A stretch of DNA of 64,000 nucleotides from Mycobacterium shinjukuense (GTDB taxonomy: Bacteria > Actinomycetota > Actinomycetes > Mycobacteriales > Mycobacteriaceae): NCBI RefSeq assembly GCF_010730055.1, contig NZ_AP022575.1, positions 2,728,001 through 2,792,000 on the forward strand, read 5' to 3'. Made by a program: the position numbers and the translations under genes. Positions 17,500-25,385 of the stretch are shown one piece after another. The notes beneath the pieces were generated by a model. The model was not told where the DNA came from. It saw only the letters and a list, made by a program, of their open reading frames with translations, and searched no databases. How positions within the stretch are numbered: the first letter of the stretch is position 1; every line of letters starts with the position of its first letter.

Positions 17500-18440
17500 T
17501 GCGTCTGACTTCGCCGCAGAGATCGGGGTAGGAAATTACCCAAGACTGGCGGTCTTCTCGGGTGAACCGAGAGGAGTGGACCAGTGCCGGCGTGGGTCCC
17601 CGCCGAGGTGAACGACCTGGTCCTCAAGACGGTTGATGATGCGGTCGCGGCCGGGTTCGCGCACACCTGGGCGTGCGCGCTGTGGCAGGTATCCGACTCC
17701 AGGGTGCATCGCTGGCGGGCACACCGCCGCGACACCGGCACCCTGGTCGACCAGGCGCCGGGCGGTCACCCGGTGCACGCACTGCTGCCCGAGGGGTGGC
17801 CGCCATCCTCGATGTCGCTGAACGCTGGGGGCCGAGCGAACGCAGCCACCGCAAGCTTGGCTCATCGCGGCTGTTACGAGAACCTGGTATGGGTCTCGCC
17901 GGCCACGTTCCGGCCCGTGCTGATCGAGCACGACCTCACCCTGCCCCAGGTGCAACCGCGCAGCCGATCCGAGAAGCGGCCGTGGCCGGGCTGGCTGGTG
18001 TGGGAACCAAATCGGATCTGGATCTGGGACGCAACGCATTTCACCCGCGCCGGCCGTGTCTGCTTCGCGATCGTGGACCTAGTGTCGCGCAAGTGGATCG
18101 ACACCCTGGTGTCGGTCGAGCAGACCGCCACCCCAGTACAGGTGCTCCTCGGCCACGCGCTGGAGATCGAGGGCCTACTGCAGCTGCTCACCGACGAGCG
18201 CCTCGACCTCGACCCCGACGACCCGCGACGGCCGATCCTGCTCGCCGTGTCGGACAACGGGCCGCCGATGACGGCCCACACCACCCGGGCGTACATGGCG
18301 TTGATGGCCATCGTCGCACACCATGGCCGCCCCGGTGTGCCCCAGGATCAGACGTGGGTGGAGTCGTTCTTTGGCCATATCAAGGCCGAGCGGCCGCACC
18401 TGGAGACCATCACCGATCCCACGCTGCTTGAAGTCGAATG
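17500..18440 (+). mobile_element. IS3-family transposase remnant (truncated, frameshifted)
   Basis: The frame from GTG 17584 (GAGAGGAG ribosome site) encodes an integrase core with Asp in IWDATHFTRAG, Asp in AVSDNGPPM and Glu in WVESFFGHIKAERPH. Residues around 73-90 read as nonsense, while the neighbouring frame gives VAAILDVAERWGPSERSHRK, so two compensating indels lie between about 17795 and 17860. The match ends at TLLEVE (about 18437), before the usual C-terminal RxEYN...RLH part, so the gene is truncated. Confidence 0.75.
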
Positions 18441-18513
18441 GACGGCAGAAGGTAGTCGCGTCCAGCACAGGGAATCCGGGATTTCCATCACCCGTCGTGC
18501 ACGTGGTGGATAG

Positions 18514-18998
18514 CTAATCAGCGGCTCCGGGTGACTGAGGGCATGTGTGCCAGCGGCCCGTCGATCAAATCGGCGGAGGTGGTTTCGATGACGACATGGC
18601 GACGGTGGGTGATGTCGGCGGCGGGCGCGGATTGGGTGGACTCGGTGAAAACGGGTGATAGCTGCCCACCGGGAACGGTGCGTCCGGGTAGCGGGCATCG
18701 GCCGGTGGACGTGACAGCCGTGGAGGGAATTTCGCAGACCACTAAGGTGTCGGAGATCCGCTCGCCGGTGTCGGTGGGCACTTTACACCGGTGTGTGCCC
18801 TTAATTTCGGGAAATTTGCCTATATGCCATCGCGACCCGCGGCGGAATCATTTAACGCGAGATGAGCAGACAACCCGCCAGGAGTCCGGGAGTTGAGCCG
18901 GGAATCGGAGCGCCTTCTCGAACTCGCTGAGGACCCACGCGGCCCCGAACGTCCGCGCTATCACAGGCCAGAACGACGTGCCGGAAGGGTCCTGAAAC
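18514..18998. other. Unassigned region before the hsdR relic
   Basis: No gene is recognised. A minus-strand frame 18518-18781 (GTG start, 87 aa, beginning MPTDTGERISDTLVVCEIP) is open but matches nothing I know. The last ~100 bases end in a plus-strand frame that stops directly before hsdR (AAPNVRAITGQNDVPEGS) and might be the tail of another restriction-system gene; this is a guess. Confidence 0.3.
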
Positions 18999-19266
18999 AT
19001 GGCTTTGCACAACGAGATCGAGTTCGAAAAAAGGAGTTCGCCGAGCACCTGGCCGGCCAACGGCTGGCTCTACTCACCCAACGACGCCGGCTACGACCGC
19101 GAACGTGCCCTGTTCCCCGACGACGTCTACGGCTGGCTAACCGACACTCAGCCCGAGCAGCTGGAACAGGTCGTCAAGCCGGGCTCCCGGCGATATCGCC
19201 AAGCAGCAGGCCCAATTACCTGGACCGGATCGTCAAAGTCCTCGATATACCGCTGGGCAACGGCGG

Positions 19267-20724
19267 GAGCAATGCTTGAAATCTGTGGATCTGCTGGGGA
19301 AGGGGCGTACCTTCCCGAGTGGTCAATGAAGGTTCCAAGCTAAGGCCGGCGTTGGCGCGTCGGCCGGGAAGGTACGACCCATGCTCAATGTAGTCTCTGA
19401 GGCCGGTATCGGTGATGGTTCGGCTGTGTCGGTTGCGTTGGCGGGCCCGGCGTCGTCGCTGATCGATGAGATCGTGCGGGAGGGCGCCCAGCGGATGCTG
19501 GCCGCGGCGTTGCGGGCCGAGGTGGCCGCCTACTGCGCCCAGTTCGCCGAGGAGCGCGACGTGGACGGGCACCGGTTGGTGGTGCGCAACGGCTATCACG
19601 AGCCGCGCGAGGTGATGACGGCCGCGGGTGCGATCGAGGTGCATGCGCCGCGGGTGAACGACAAGCGAGTTGACCCGGAAACCGGTGAGCGGGTGCGGTT
19701 CTCGTCGGCGATTCTGCCGCCGTGGGCGCGCAAGACCCCACGGGTTGAGGAGGTGCTGCCGCTTTTGTACCTGCACGGGCTCTCGTCGCAGGACTTCGGG
19801 CCGGCGCTGGGGCAGTTCCTTGGCTCGACCAAAGGGTTGTCGGCGGCGACGATCACCAAGCTGACCGAGACCTGGCGGGCCGAGCAGAAGGAGTTTTCGG
19901 CCCGCGACCTCTCGGGTGTCGATTACGTGTATGTGTGGGCTGATGGCATCCACGTCAACGTGCGCCTGGAGGAGGCCAAGCTGTGCCTGTTGGTGCTGAT
20001 CGGGGTGCGCGCCGACGGGCGCAAGGAGCTGATCGCGCTCACCGACGGCTACCGGGAGTCCAGCGAGTCGTGGGCGGATCTGATGCGCGATGCCAAGCGG
20101 CGCGGCATGCGGGCGCCGGTGCTGGCGATCGGCGACGGCGCGCTGGGATTTTGGGGCGCGCTGCGCGAGGTGTTCCCACAGACCCGCGAGCAGCGCTGCT
20201 GGTTCCATAAAATCTCGAATGTTCTTGCTGCACTGCCGAAATCAGCGCACCCCGGCGCGAAGAAGGCGCTCGCGGAGATCTGGAACGCCGAGGACAAACG
20301 CCACGCGCTGGACGCGGTCAAAAGGTTCGAGGCGGCCTACGGCGCGAAGTACGCCAAGGCGGTCGCCAAGATCACCGGCGACCTCGACCAGCTGCTGGCC
20401 TTCTATGACTTCCCGGCCGAGCATTGGGTGCATTTGCCCACTTCAAATCCGATCGAATCTACTTTCTCGACCGTGCGCAACCGCAGCAAGATCACCAAAG
20501 GTCCAGGTTCGCGGGCGGCGGGGATTGCCATGGCCTACAAGCTGATCGAGGCCGCTCAGTCACGCTGGCGCGCGGTCAACGCACCGCACCTGGTCGCCCT
20601 CGTCCGCGCCGGCGCCAAGTTCGAGAACGGCAAACTCGTCGAGCGCCCCGACGAGCAGACCGTCGACGAGACCGGGAAGGAGGCCGCCTGAAAATTCATG
20701 ATCCACAGGCATTGACAATTGCTC
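19267..20724 (+). mobile_element. Intact IS256-family insertion sequence
   Basis: A 1,458-bp element with 25-bp imperfect inverted repeats: both ends start GAGCAAT and share CTGTGGATC at bases 17-25. It is flanked by the 8-bp direct repeat AACGGCGG (19259-19266 and 20725-20732), the expected target duplication size for IS256. It carries one full-length transposase gene. Confidence 0.93.
19381..20691 (+). CDS. IS256-family (mutator type) transposase
   Basis: A 436-aa complete transposase. Catalytic residues are seen as Asp in YVWADGIHVNVR, Asp in AIGDGALGFWGAL and Glu in TSNPIESTFSTVRNR. The cysteine/histidine segment REQRCWFHKISNVL is typical of the family. GGGAAGG precedes the ATG. There is no frameshift, so the element may be mobile. 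Confidence 0.95.
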   Translation: MLNVVSEAGIGDGSAVSVALAGPASSLIDEIVREGAQRMLAAALRAEVAAYCAQFAEERDVDGHRLVVRNGYHEPREVMTAAGAIEVHAPRVNDKRVDPETGERVRFSSAILPPWARKTPRVEEVLPLLYLHGLSSQDFGPALGQFLGSTKGLSAATITKLTETWRAEQKEFSARDLSGVDYVYVWADGIHVNVRLEEAKLCLLVLIGVRADGRKELIALTDGYRESSESWADLMRDAKRRGMRAPVLAIGDGALGFWGALREVFPQTREQRCWFHKISNVLAALPKSAHPGAKKALAEIWNAEDKRHALDAVKRFEAAYGAKYAKAVAKITGDLDQLLAFYDFPAEHWVHLPTSNPIESTFSTVRNRSKITKGPGSRAAGIAMAYKLIEAAQSRWRAVNAPHLVALVRAGAKFENGKLVERPDEQTVDETGKEAA

Positions 20725-21290
20725 AACGGCGGCGGCGACCCTCACCTGCTCCGCAAGGGATTCTCACACCTGGCGGCGAAGTTCCAGATGTGCGTTTTCA
20801 AGCCCGAATCGATGCTCAACGAGAAACGCAACGCCGACTACGCAGCCGTGCGGGCGCGGGTCATGCGGCAAGGTGCACGCTATCACCCAGTACAAGACTT
20901 CCCGATTGCCGAAGGATCCCGGCACCGGGGCGCTCCAGCCGCTGTTTGTTCCCGGTGCCCCGCGCGCTGGTGCATTTCGCGTTGTCCGACGACGAGGTCT
21001 GGATGACCACCAAACTCGCCGGCGACACAACACACTTCTCGCCATTCAACCGCGGTACCGAAGACGGTGGTGCAGGAAACCCGCTCAACCCCACGAGGTC
21101 GAAATTCGCCTACCTGTGGGAGCGGGTTCTGCAGCGCGACGCCTGGCTGAACATCCTTGGGTCGGTTCATGTACATCAAACACGAGTCGAGCACCGGCCC
21201 AATCAGCGGCAAGACCACCAAGTCGTCGTCGTCGCGGTTCCCGCGCTTTCACCAGTGGGAGGCCGTCACCGAACTCGCCGCCGCAGCCAC

Positions 21291-21488
21291 CGCAGCCAGC
21301 GCCACCACTGGCAACGATGTCACCATCGACACCGCCGGCAGGAAACAACCCATGCGCACGGGTCAGCGGCCGTTCCAAACTCCGCCACACCCACCAAAAC
21401 GAACCCGAGCCAATCCGCCTGGGCCACAACCGGACACCCGAAAATGCGTTCGCCCGCTGGCACTCGCGGGCGGTTGGCCAATGCGGTG
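21291..21488. other. Unassigned spacer
   Basis: About 200 bases after the hsdR relic with no recognisable gene or repeat; the plus frame (PMRTGQRPFQTPP) looks like eroded coding sequence. Confidence 0.3.
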
Positions 21489-21845
21489 TCAGGCGGCGCC
21501 TATCGCGACCATGATGCGGTTGTGGATGCTCGCCAACTGCGCCGCCGTAATCCGCGAGTCGGTGGGGTTGACGCGCCGCAGCGACACGCTGGTGATGTGA
21601 TGGGCCAACGCCCAACACGTCGCATCGGCGCCGTTTTCGACCGTCGGCTCGATGCGCTCGGCGAACGACCGGTGCGCCAGTCCCTCATCGCGGGTCAACG
21701 GAACGACCAGCACGGTGGGATATTCGTCCGGAAACAACTCGTCGTCCTCGACCACGACCGCAGGACGCAGCTTGGCGGGCTCGTGCGGCGATGCCCCGCC
21801 GCGCCAATCAATGACCACGATGCTGTCCGCCGCGTGCCGACTCAC
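21489..21845 (-). CDS. MazF/PemK-type endoribonuclease toxin
   Basis: A 118-aa toxin of the PemK/MazF fold: VIDWRGGASPHEPAKLRPAV, then the family strand pattern YPTVLVVPLTRDEG and a C-terminal LASIHNRIMVAIGA helix. Members cut mRNA at short motifs. Its GTG overlaps the upstream antitoxin stop by 4 bases (GTGA), so the two are coupled. The arginine and serine/threonine expected for RNA binding (R-P-A-V and PLTR) are present, so it may be active. Confidence 0.85.
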   Translation of the reverse strand: MSRHAADSIVVIDWRGGASPHEPAKLRPAVVVEDDELFPDEYPTVLVVPLTRDEGLAHRSFAERIEPTVENGADATCWALAHHITSVSLRRVNPTDSRITAAQLASIHNRIMVAIGAA

Positions 21846-22084
21846 GGCAGGTCGGCCAGCGGCGTCCCGAGCTCATCGAGTTCGCTTCGGGCTTCGGGGT
21901 GCTTGGCCAGGTGAGCCATCACTCGATCGCCGTCTGACCGAATCGTTTCCCGCCGCACCTGCCGCGCCGCGGCTTCGGCCATCTCTCGAAGGAATGCACT
22001 CAGCCCCTTGCCTTGTCTACGGGCTGCCGCTTCGAGCACCGCCCGGTCGTCGGCGTTCAGTCGAATCGTCACTGTCTCCGCCAT
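21842..22084 (-). CDS. Ribbon-helix-helix antitoxin partner of the MazF-type toxin
   Basis: An 80-aa protein starting MAETVTIRLNADDRAVLEAA, a beta-strand plus helix typical of ribbon-helix-helix antitoxins, followed by GLSAFLREMAEAAARQ. The C-terminal tail (ARSELDELGTPLADLP) probably binds the toxin. ATG 22084 is preferred to a start four codons upstream because the strand begins there. It is first in the operon, as is usual for antitoxins. Confidence 0.82.
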   Translation of the reverse strand: MAETVTIRLNADDRAVLEAAARRQGKGLSAFLREMAEAAARQVRRETIRSDGDRVMAHLAKHPEARSELDELGTPLADLP

Positions 22085-22114
22085 ACACGGCATCACACCT
22101 CACCAGCGTGCTTG

Positions 22115-22372
22115 TCAGTAGTGGTATCGGGCTTTCAGGATCTTGACTTCGTTGTCGTCGGCTCGATACACGAGCCGATGTTCGTCGTCGATCCGCCGGG
22201 ACCAGTACCCAGACAGTTCCCCCTTGAGCGGTTCTGGTTTTCCAATCCCGGTACAGGGGTCGCGCTGGATTTCTCCGATGAGTCTGACGATCCGCCGGGC
22301 GGTCTTGCGATCGGAGGCCAACCAAAACAGAAAGTCCTCCCAGGCGTCGGGATCGAAGTCGATGCTGCTCAC
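22115..22372 (-). CDS. relK: RelE/YoeB-type toxin (RelK-like)
   Basis: An 85-aa ribosome-dependent RNase toxin, the length recalled for M. tuberculosis RelK. The sequence FDPDAWEDFLFWLASDRKTA, GIGKPEPLKGELSGYWSRRI and DEHRLVYRADDNEVKILKAR ends in YHY, with the YoeB catalytic Glu/Arg/His/Tyr positions present. The native GTG start overlaps the ancestral antitoxin stop (GTGA). Because the antitoxin has shifted frame, this frame is also open all the way from the antitoxin ATG at 22654. Confidence 0.9.
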   Translation of the reverse strand: MSSIDFDPDAWEDFLFWLASDRKTARRIVRLIGEIQRDPCTGIGKPEPLKGELSGYWSRRIDDEHRLVYRADDNEVKILKARYHY

Positions 22373-22654
22373 TCCTCTCCGCCAGCCATCTCCCGGAGTT
22401 CGTCGATCGAGTTGGTGTACCCGGCCGGTGCCGGGGTGGCTGGCCTTGTCTCGGGCGACGGCCTCCATGAGTCGGCGGGCATTCTCGGGCGAACGCAATA
22501 GGTAGACCGTTTCTTGCCATGAGTCGTAGTCGTCGGCCGACATCAGCACCGCATCTCCGGCTTTGGATGTGATGCGCACGGGTTCGTGGTCTGTGTTGAC
22601 TTGTTCGAGGAGCGGGAATAGTCGCTGCCGGGCTTCACTTGCACTGATGGCCAT
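22369..22654 (-). pseudogene. relJ: RelJ-like (YefM/Phd) antitoxin, frameshifted into the toxin frame
   Basis: The N terminus MAISASEARQRLFPLLEQV and LMSADDYDSWQETVYLL are normal to about residue 70. After DKASH the frame moves: the ancestral ending is still readable in the +1 frame as GYTNSIDELREMAGGEE with its stop at 22369-22371, while the translated frame runs RVHQLDRRTPGDGWRRGV straight into RelK. The result is a 179-codon antitoxin-toxin open frame (22115-22654). The shift lies near 22430-22445. The toxin-neutralising C-terminal tail is lost. Confidence 0.85.
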
Positions 22655-22708
22655 GTCGGACCCCCGGGAGCTGACGTAGCGGGCGGGCCGATCGGCTATC
22701 ACCACGTT

Positions 22709-23065
22709 GTGGCGGTGATGGGACCTACAACGGCTGGCGATGTAGAGCGACTGGCCGCAAACCTACTGAAGCTCGCCCGCGCCAGAGTGGGCATGTCGCA
22801 GCGTGAACTCGCCGAAGCTGCTCATGTAGCTCAATCCACCATCGCGCGCATCGAATCGGGTACCAGGCAGCCCTCTCTTCCCGTCCTAGCGCGAATCTTG
22901 GCCGCTATCGATCTGGAAATGCGAATCACGCTAGAGGGCTACGACAACCACGACGATGTCCTAGACGCCGAGCATGCTCGGCTATCCGCAGACCAGCGCG
23001 CGTCGCGGCAAGCGGCCCAGGACCTCTTCACCGACGAGTTGCGCGACAGCGTCGCAGGGCTGTGA
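22709..23065 (+). CDS. XRE-family helix-turn-helix regulator, probable antitoxin
   Basis: A 118-aa DNA-binding protein. The helix-turn-helix is VGMSQRELAEAAHVAQSTIA followed by RIESGTRQPSLPVLARILAA. It sits upstream of, and overlaps by 4 bases (GTGA), a nucleotidyltransferase-like gene, an arrangement seen in XRE/nucleotidyltransferase toxin-antitoxin pairs. It is divergent from relJ across only 54 bases, so the two may share control sequences. Confidence 0.75.
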   Translation: MAVMGPTTAGDVERLAANLLKLARARVGMSQRELAEAAHVAQSTIARIESGTRQPSLPVLARILAAIDLEMRITLEGYDNHDDVLDAEHARLSADQRASRQAAQDLFTDELRDSVAGL

Positions 23066-23340
23066 CCGGGCACCATGCATTCGATCCACGGCGCATCGTC
23101 GACACGTTGGATCGCCATCACGTGGACTATGTTCTGGCCGGTGGATACGCCGCACGGTTGTACGGTGCCCGGCGCCCGACCTATGACATCGACATTGCGC
23201 CGTCGACCGCATTGGATAACCTACAACGGTTGTCGGGGGCACTCCGTGAACTCGGCGCCGGAATCCGGGTGGACGGCCTCGCCGCGGGATTGCCGTTCGA
23301 CAGCACCGCAGAATCGCTGCGGGGCATACCGCCGAGGAAG
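23062..23340 (+). pseudogene. Nucleotidyltransferase-fold protein, C-terminally truncated
   Basis: The start reads DTLDRHHVDYVLAGGYAARLYG followed by RRPTYDIDIAPSTALDNLQR. This is the nucleotidyltransferase motif, with GG at 27-28 and acidic residues Asp42 and Asp44. Homologous toxin-like proteins run to about 180-200 aa. Here recognisable sequence ends at about residue 90 (ESLRGIPP) and continues in frame into unrelated low-complexity sequence to 23826. It is probably inactive. The XRE partner upstream is intact. Confidence 0.65.
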
Positions 23341-23526
23341 GACGCCGAATCGTTCGCACCCATCACACGGTCGACAAGCAGAGCCGCATCAACGCCGCCA
23401 ACAGCCGCCAATCCCGGCGCCGCAAAGGCGGGACGGGCCGGGGACAACAGGAGTCACCAAGCACTCCAATCCACTGGCCCGCCACCACCAGCACAAAAGC
23501 CATCCAGTACCCAAAATCTGGATCCG

Positions 23527-23805
23527 TCAGGCTTTGATGTTCTTGAATCGCTGCTGGGCCGCCTGGCGTGTGGTGCCGAGCACCATGCCAATCGCGCCCC
23601 AACTGTCACCGTTGGCGCGAGCTTCGGCGACGGCTTGGTGGAGCTGGGCCTCGGCCTGTTGGAGTGCGTCGGCCGCTTCCCGGATGTGCCGGAGGTAGCG
23701 CCCATCGCGAACCCGAACGGATGGATCGGCGGGCTCGAGGTCGGCCAGCCACTGCTCGGCGGCGGCGGTCTCCGCTGCTTCACCGGTCAGGTTTGTGGTA
23801 GCCAT
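23527..23805 (-). CDS. Small helix-turn-helix protein, probable antitoxin-like partner
   Basis: A 92-aa protein whose C terminus has a helix-turn-helix, GDSWGAIGMVLGTTRQAAQQ, preceded by a helical region rich in Ala/Gln/Glu (EAADALQQAEAQLHQAVAEA). Actinobacteria have similar proteins beside a small toxin-like protein of the kind decayed just upstream (23793-24064). The start overlaps or abuts that gene. Function is unknown. Confidence 0.65.
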   Translation of the reverse strand: MATTNLTGEAAETAAAEQWLADLEPADPSVRVRDGRYLRHIREAADALQQAEAQLHQAVAEARANGDSWGAIGMVLGTTRQAAQQRFKNIKA

Positions 23806-24064
23806 CGGTCATCACCTCGGAGATAGTCGTAGTTCTTCCGTTGAAGGAGGTTGGCGTGGATCACTCGCTGCGGGTTCATCGGCAGGGACTGCGACAACCT
23901 CTAGAAGACGGCCTGTGATGTCCGCGCCGATCACCAGCAGACGACTCGCGTAATCGCCTTCCTGTTCGATGAGACGGATCGGGTTGCGGACCACATGCTC
24001 GACATCCGAGTCAGTGATGTCGTGCTCGGAGTAGGTGCTTGTGCGCCGACTCCGTTATCTCCAT
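23793..24064 (-). pseudogene. Small toxin-like protein (KHxITxxD...RNPIR family), two frameshifts
   Basis: Reading from ATG 24064: MEITESAHKH, then a shift near 24030 to EHDITDSDVEHVVRNPIRLI and RLLVIGADITGRLLEVVAVP, then a one-base shift near 23868 to VIHANLLQRKNYDYLRG. The pattern matches a widespread family of short proteins paired with HTH antitoxin-like partners. Both indels destroy the frame. The promoter (TTGACG, 16 bases, TAGCAT) and leaderless start are still intact. Confidence 0.65.
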
Positions 24065-24070
24065 GCGTCA

Positions 24071-24098
24071 ATGCTACCTTGACACCTACTCACGTCAA
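24071..24098 (-). promoter_or_regulatory. Promoter of the small-toxin gene
   Basis: TTGACG (24093-24098) and TAGCAT (24071-24076) are 16 bases apart on the minus strand. ATG 24064 is 6 bases past the -10 box. The region contains CGTCAA and TTGACG as an inverted pair, a possible operator. Confidence 0.55.
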
Positions 24099-24107
24099 GA
24101 ATATATT
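24079..24107 (+). promoter_or_regulatory. Near-consensus plus-strand promoter into the IS200 remnant
   Basis: TTGACA at 24079-24084 and TATATT at 24102-24107 are 17 bases apart, the strongest sigma-70-like match seen in the window. It overlaps the minus-strand toxin promoter and points into decayed tnpA. Confidence 0.5.
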
Positions 24108-24119
24108 GACGGTACCTTA

Positions 24120-24478
24120 AGGAACTTACCCCAGACCTATCACGCGCCCCACACAGCGTGTCTTTGCTGCAGCACACCTTGTTTTCGTGACCAAGTATCG
24201 CCGGCCTGTTCACCGGCCCGATGCTGACCTTGTGCGAGCACACCATCGCTGCGGTGTGCGCCGAACTCGATATCGAGTTGGTTGAGTTCAACCGCGAAGC
24301 CGACCACGTCCCCATGCTCGTGGCCTACCCGCCCACGCGGGCGATCTCGACGCTGGTGAAGCGCTCAAAGGCCGCACGGCCTACGCCGCGCGGCGCGAGC
24401 ACACCGGCGCCTGCGTGCCCGCCGTATCCGCGGCCATCTCTGGTCGCCGTCCGACTTCGCCGCCTCCCGCGCCGGCGG
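24120..24478 (+). mobile_element. IS200/IS605-family tnpA remnant
   Basis: Pieces of a Y1-HUH transposase are readable across frames: LVFVTKYRRPVFTGP (about 24178-24222), MLTLCEHTIAAVCAELDIEL, DHVPMLVAYPPTRAISTLV and IRGHLWSPSDFAAS. The HUH motif, normally H-V-H-L-L-V, reads H-V-P-M-L-V, so the second metal-binding histidine is gone. At least three frameshifts are present. The remnant abuts the sseA -10 box. Confidence 0.75.
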
Positions 24479-24484
24479 TAGGCT
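24479..24484 (+). promoter_or_regulatory. -10 box, leaderless start of sseA
   Basis: TAGGCT, 7 bases before GTG 24492. Any -35 box would lie inside the IS200 remnant. Confidence 0.5.
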
Positions 24485-24491
24485 CGATGAT

Positions 24492-25385
24492 GTGCCGCTA
24501 CCCCCAGATCCCAGCCCCACCCTGTCGGCCTACGCTCACCCCGAACGGCTGGTGACCGCCGACTGGCTGTCGGCCAACATGGGCGCACCCGGCCTGGTGA
24601 TCGTCGAATCCGACGAGGACGTGTTGCTCTACGACGTCGGCCACATTCCCGGCGCGGTCAAGGTCGACTGGCACACCGACCTCAACGACCCGCGGGTGCG
24701 CGACTACATCAACGGCGAGCAGTTCGCCGAACTGATGGACCGCAAGGGCATCGCGCGCGACGACACCGTGGTGATCTACGGCGACAAGAGCAACTGGTGG
24801 GCGGCCTACGCGCTGTGGGTGTTCACCTTGTTCGGCCACCCCGACGTCCGGCTGCTCAACGGCGGCCGTGACCTCTGGCTCGCCGAAGGCCGGGAAACCA
24901 CGCTGGAGGTGCCGACCAAGACCACGACCGGCTATCCCGTCGTGGCGCGCAACGACGCCCCGATCCGCGCGTTCCGAGACGATGTGCTGGCCATCCTCGG
25001 CACCCAGCCGCTGATCGACGTGCGCAGCCCCGAGGAGTACACCGGCAAGCGCACCCACATGCCCGACTACCCCGAGGAAGGGGCGCTGCGGGCCGGTCAC
25101 ATCCCGACGGCCGTGCACATCCCGTGGGGAAAGGCCGCCGACGAAAACGGTCGCTTCCGACGCCGCGAGGAGCTGGAGGAGCTCTACGGGTTCCTGCAAC
25201 CCGACGACAAGACCATCGTCTACTGCCGCATCGGCGAACGGTCCAGCCACACCTGGTTTGTGCTCACGCACTTGCTGGGCAAGGCCGACGTCCGTAACTA
25301 CGACGGCTCGTGGACCGAGTGGGGCAACACCGTTCGGGTGCCAATCGTCGCGGGTGAAGAACCCGGAGCTGTACCCGCCCTATGA
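24492..25385 (+). CDS. sseA: Thiosulfate sulfurtransferase SseA (rhodanese)
   Basis: A 297-aa two-domain rhodanese, the same length as recalled for M. tuberculosis SseA. The inactive N-terminal domain (GHIPGAVKVDWHTDLND) is followed by the catalytic domain (LIDVRSPEEYTGK, then IVYCRIGERSSHTW). Cys245 in CRIGERS accepts the sulfane sulfur. Its stop overlaps the start of the SufE-like gene (ATGA), suggesting the pair pass sulfur from one to the other. Confidence 0.95.
   Translation: MPLPPDPSPTLSAYAHPERLVTADWLSANMGAPGLVIVESDEDVLLYDVGHIPGAVKVDWHTDLNDPRVRDYINGEQFAELMDRKGIARDDTVVIYGDKSNWWAAYALWVFTLFGHPDVRLLNGGRDLWLAEGRETTLEVPTKTTTGYPVVARNDAPIRAFRDDVLAILGTQPLIDVRSPEEYTGKRTHMPDYPEEGALRAGHIPTAVHIPWGKAADENGRFRRREELEELYGFLQPDDKTIVYCRIGERSSHTWFVLTHLLGKADVRNYDGSWTEWGNTVRVPIVAGEEPGAVPAL

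Larger units (their letters stand above)
18999..21290 (+). pseudogene. hsdR: Type I restriction subunit HsdR, decayed and IS-interrupted
   Basis: The first ~270 codons of HsdR are recognisable in pieces: MALHNEIEFEK, NGWLYSPNDAGYDRERALFP, LDRIVKVLDIPLGNGG, then (after the IS256 element) GGDPHLLRKGFSHLAAKFQM, ALVHFALSDDEVWMTTKLAG, WERVLQRDAWLNILGS and FPRFHQWEAVTELAAAA. Several single-base indels break the frame. Removing the IS and one copy of AACGGCGG joins both halves in frame as LGNGGGDPHLLRKGF. The match ends near 21290, before the helicase motifs; no hsdM or hsdS is recognised. It is non-functional. Confidence 0.85.

Noticed and set aside
22703..22708. Leaderless promoter for the XRE gene (TATCAC region)
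   Set aside because: The last base does not fit TANNNT at the right spacing, so it was left out of the leaderless list.
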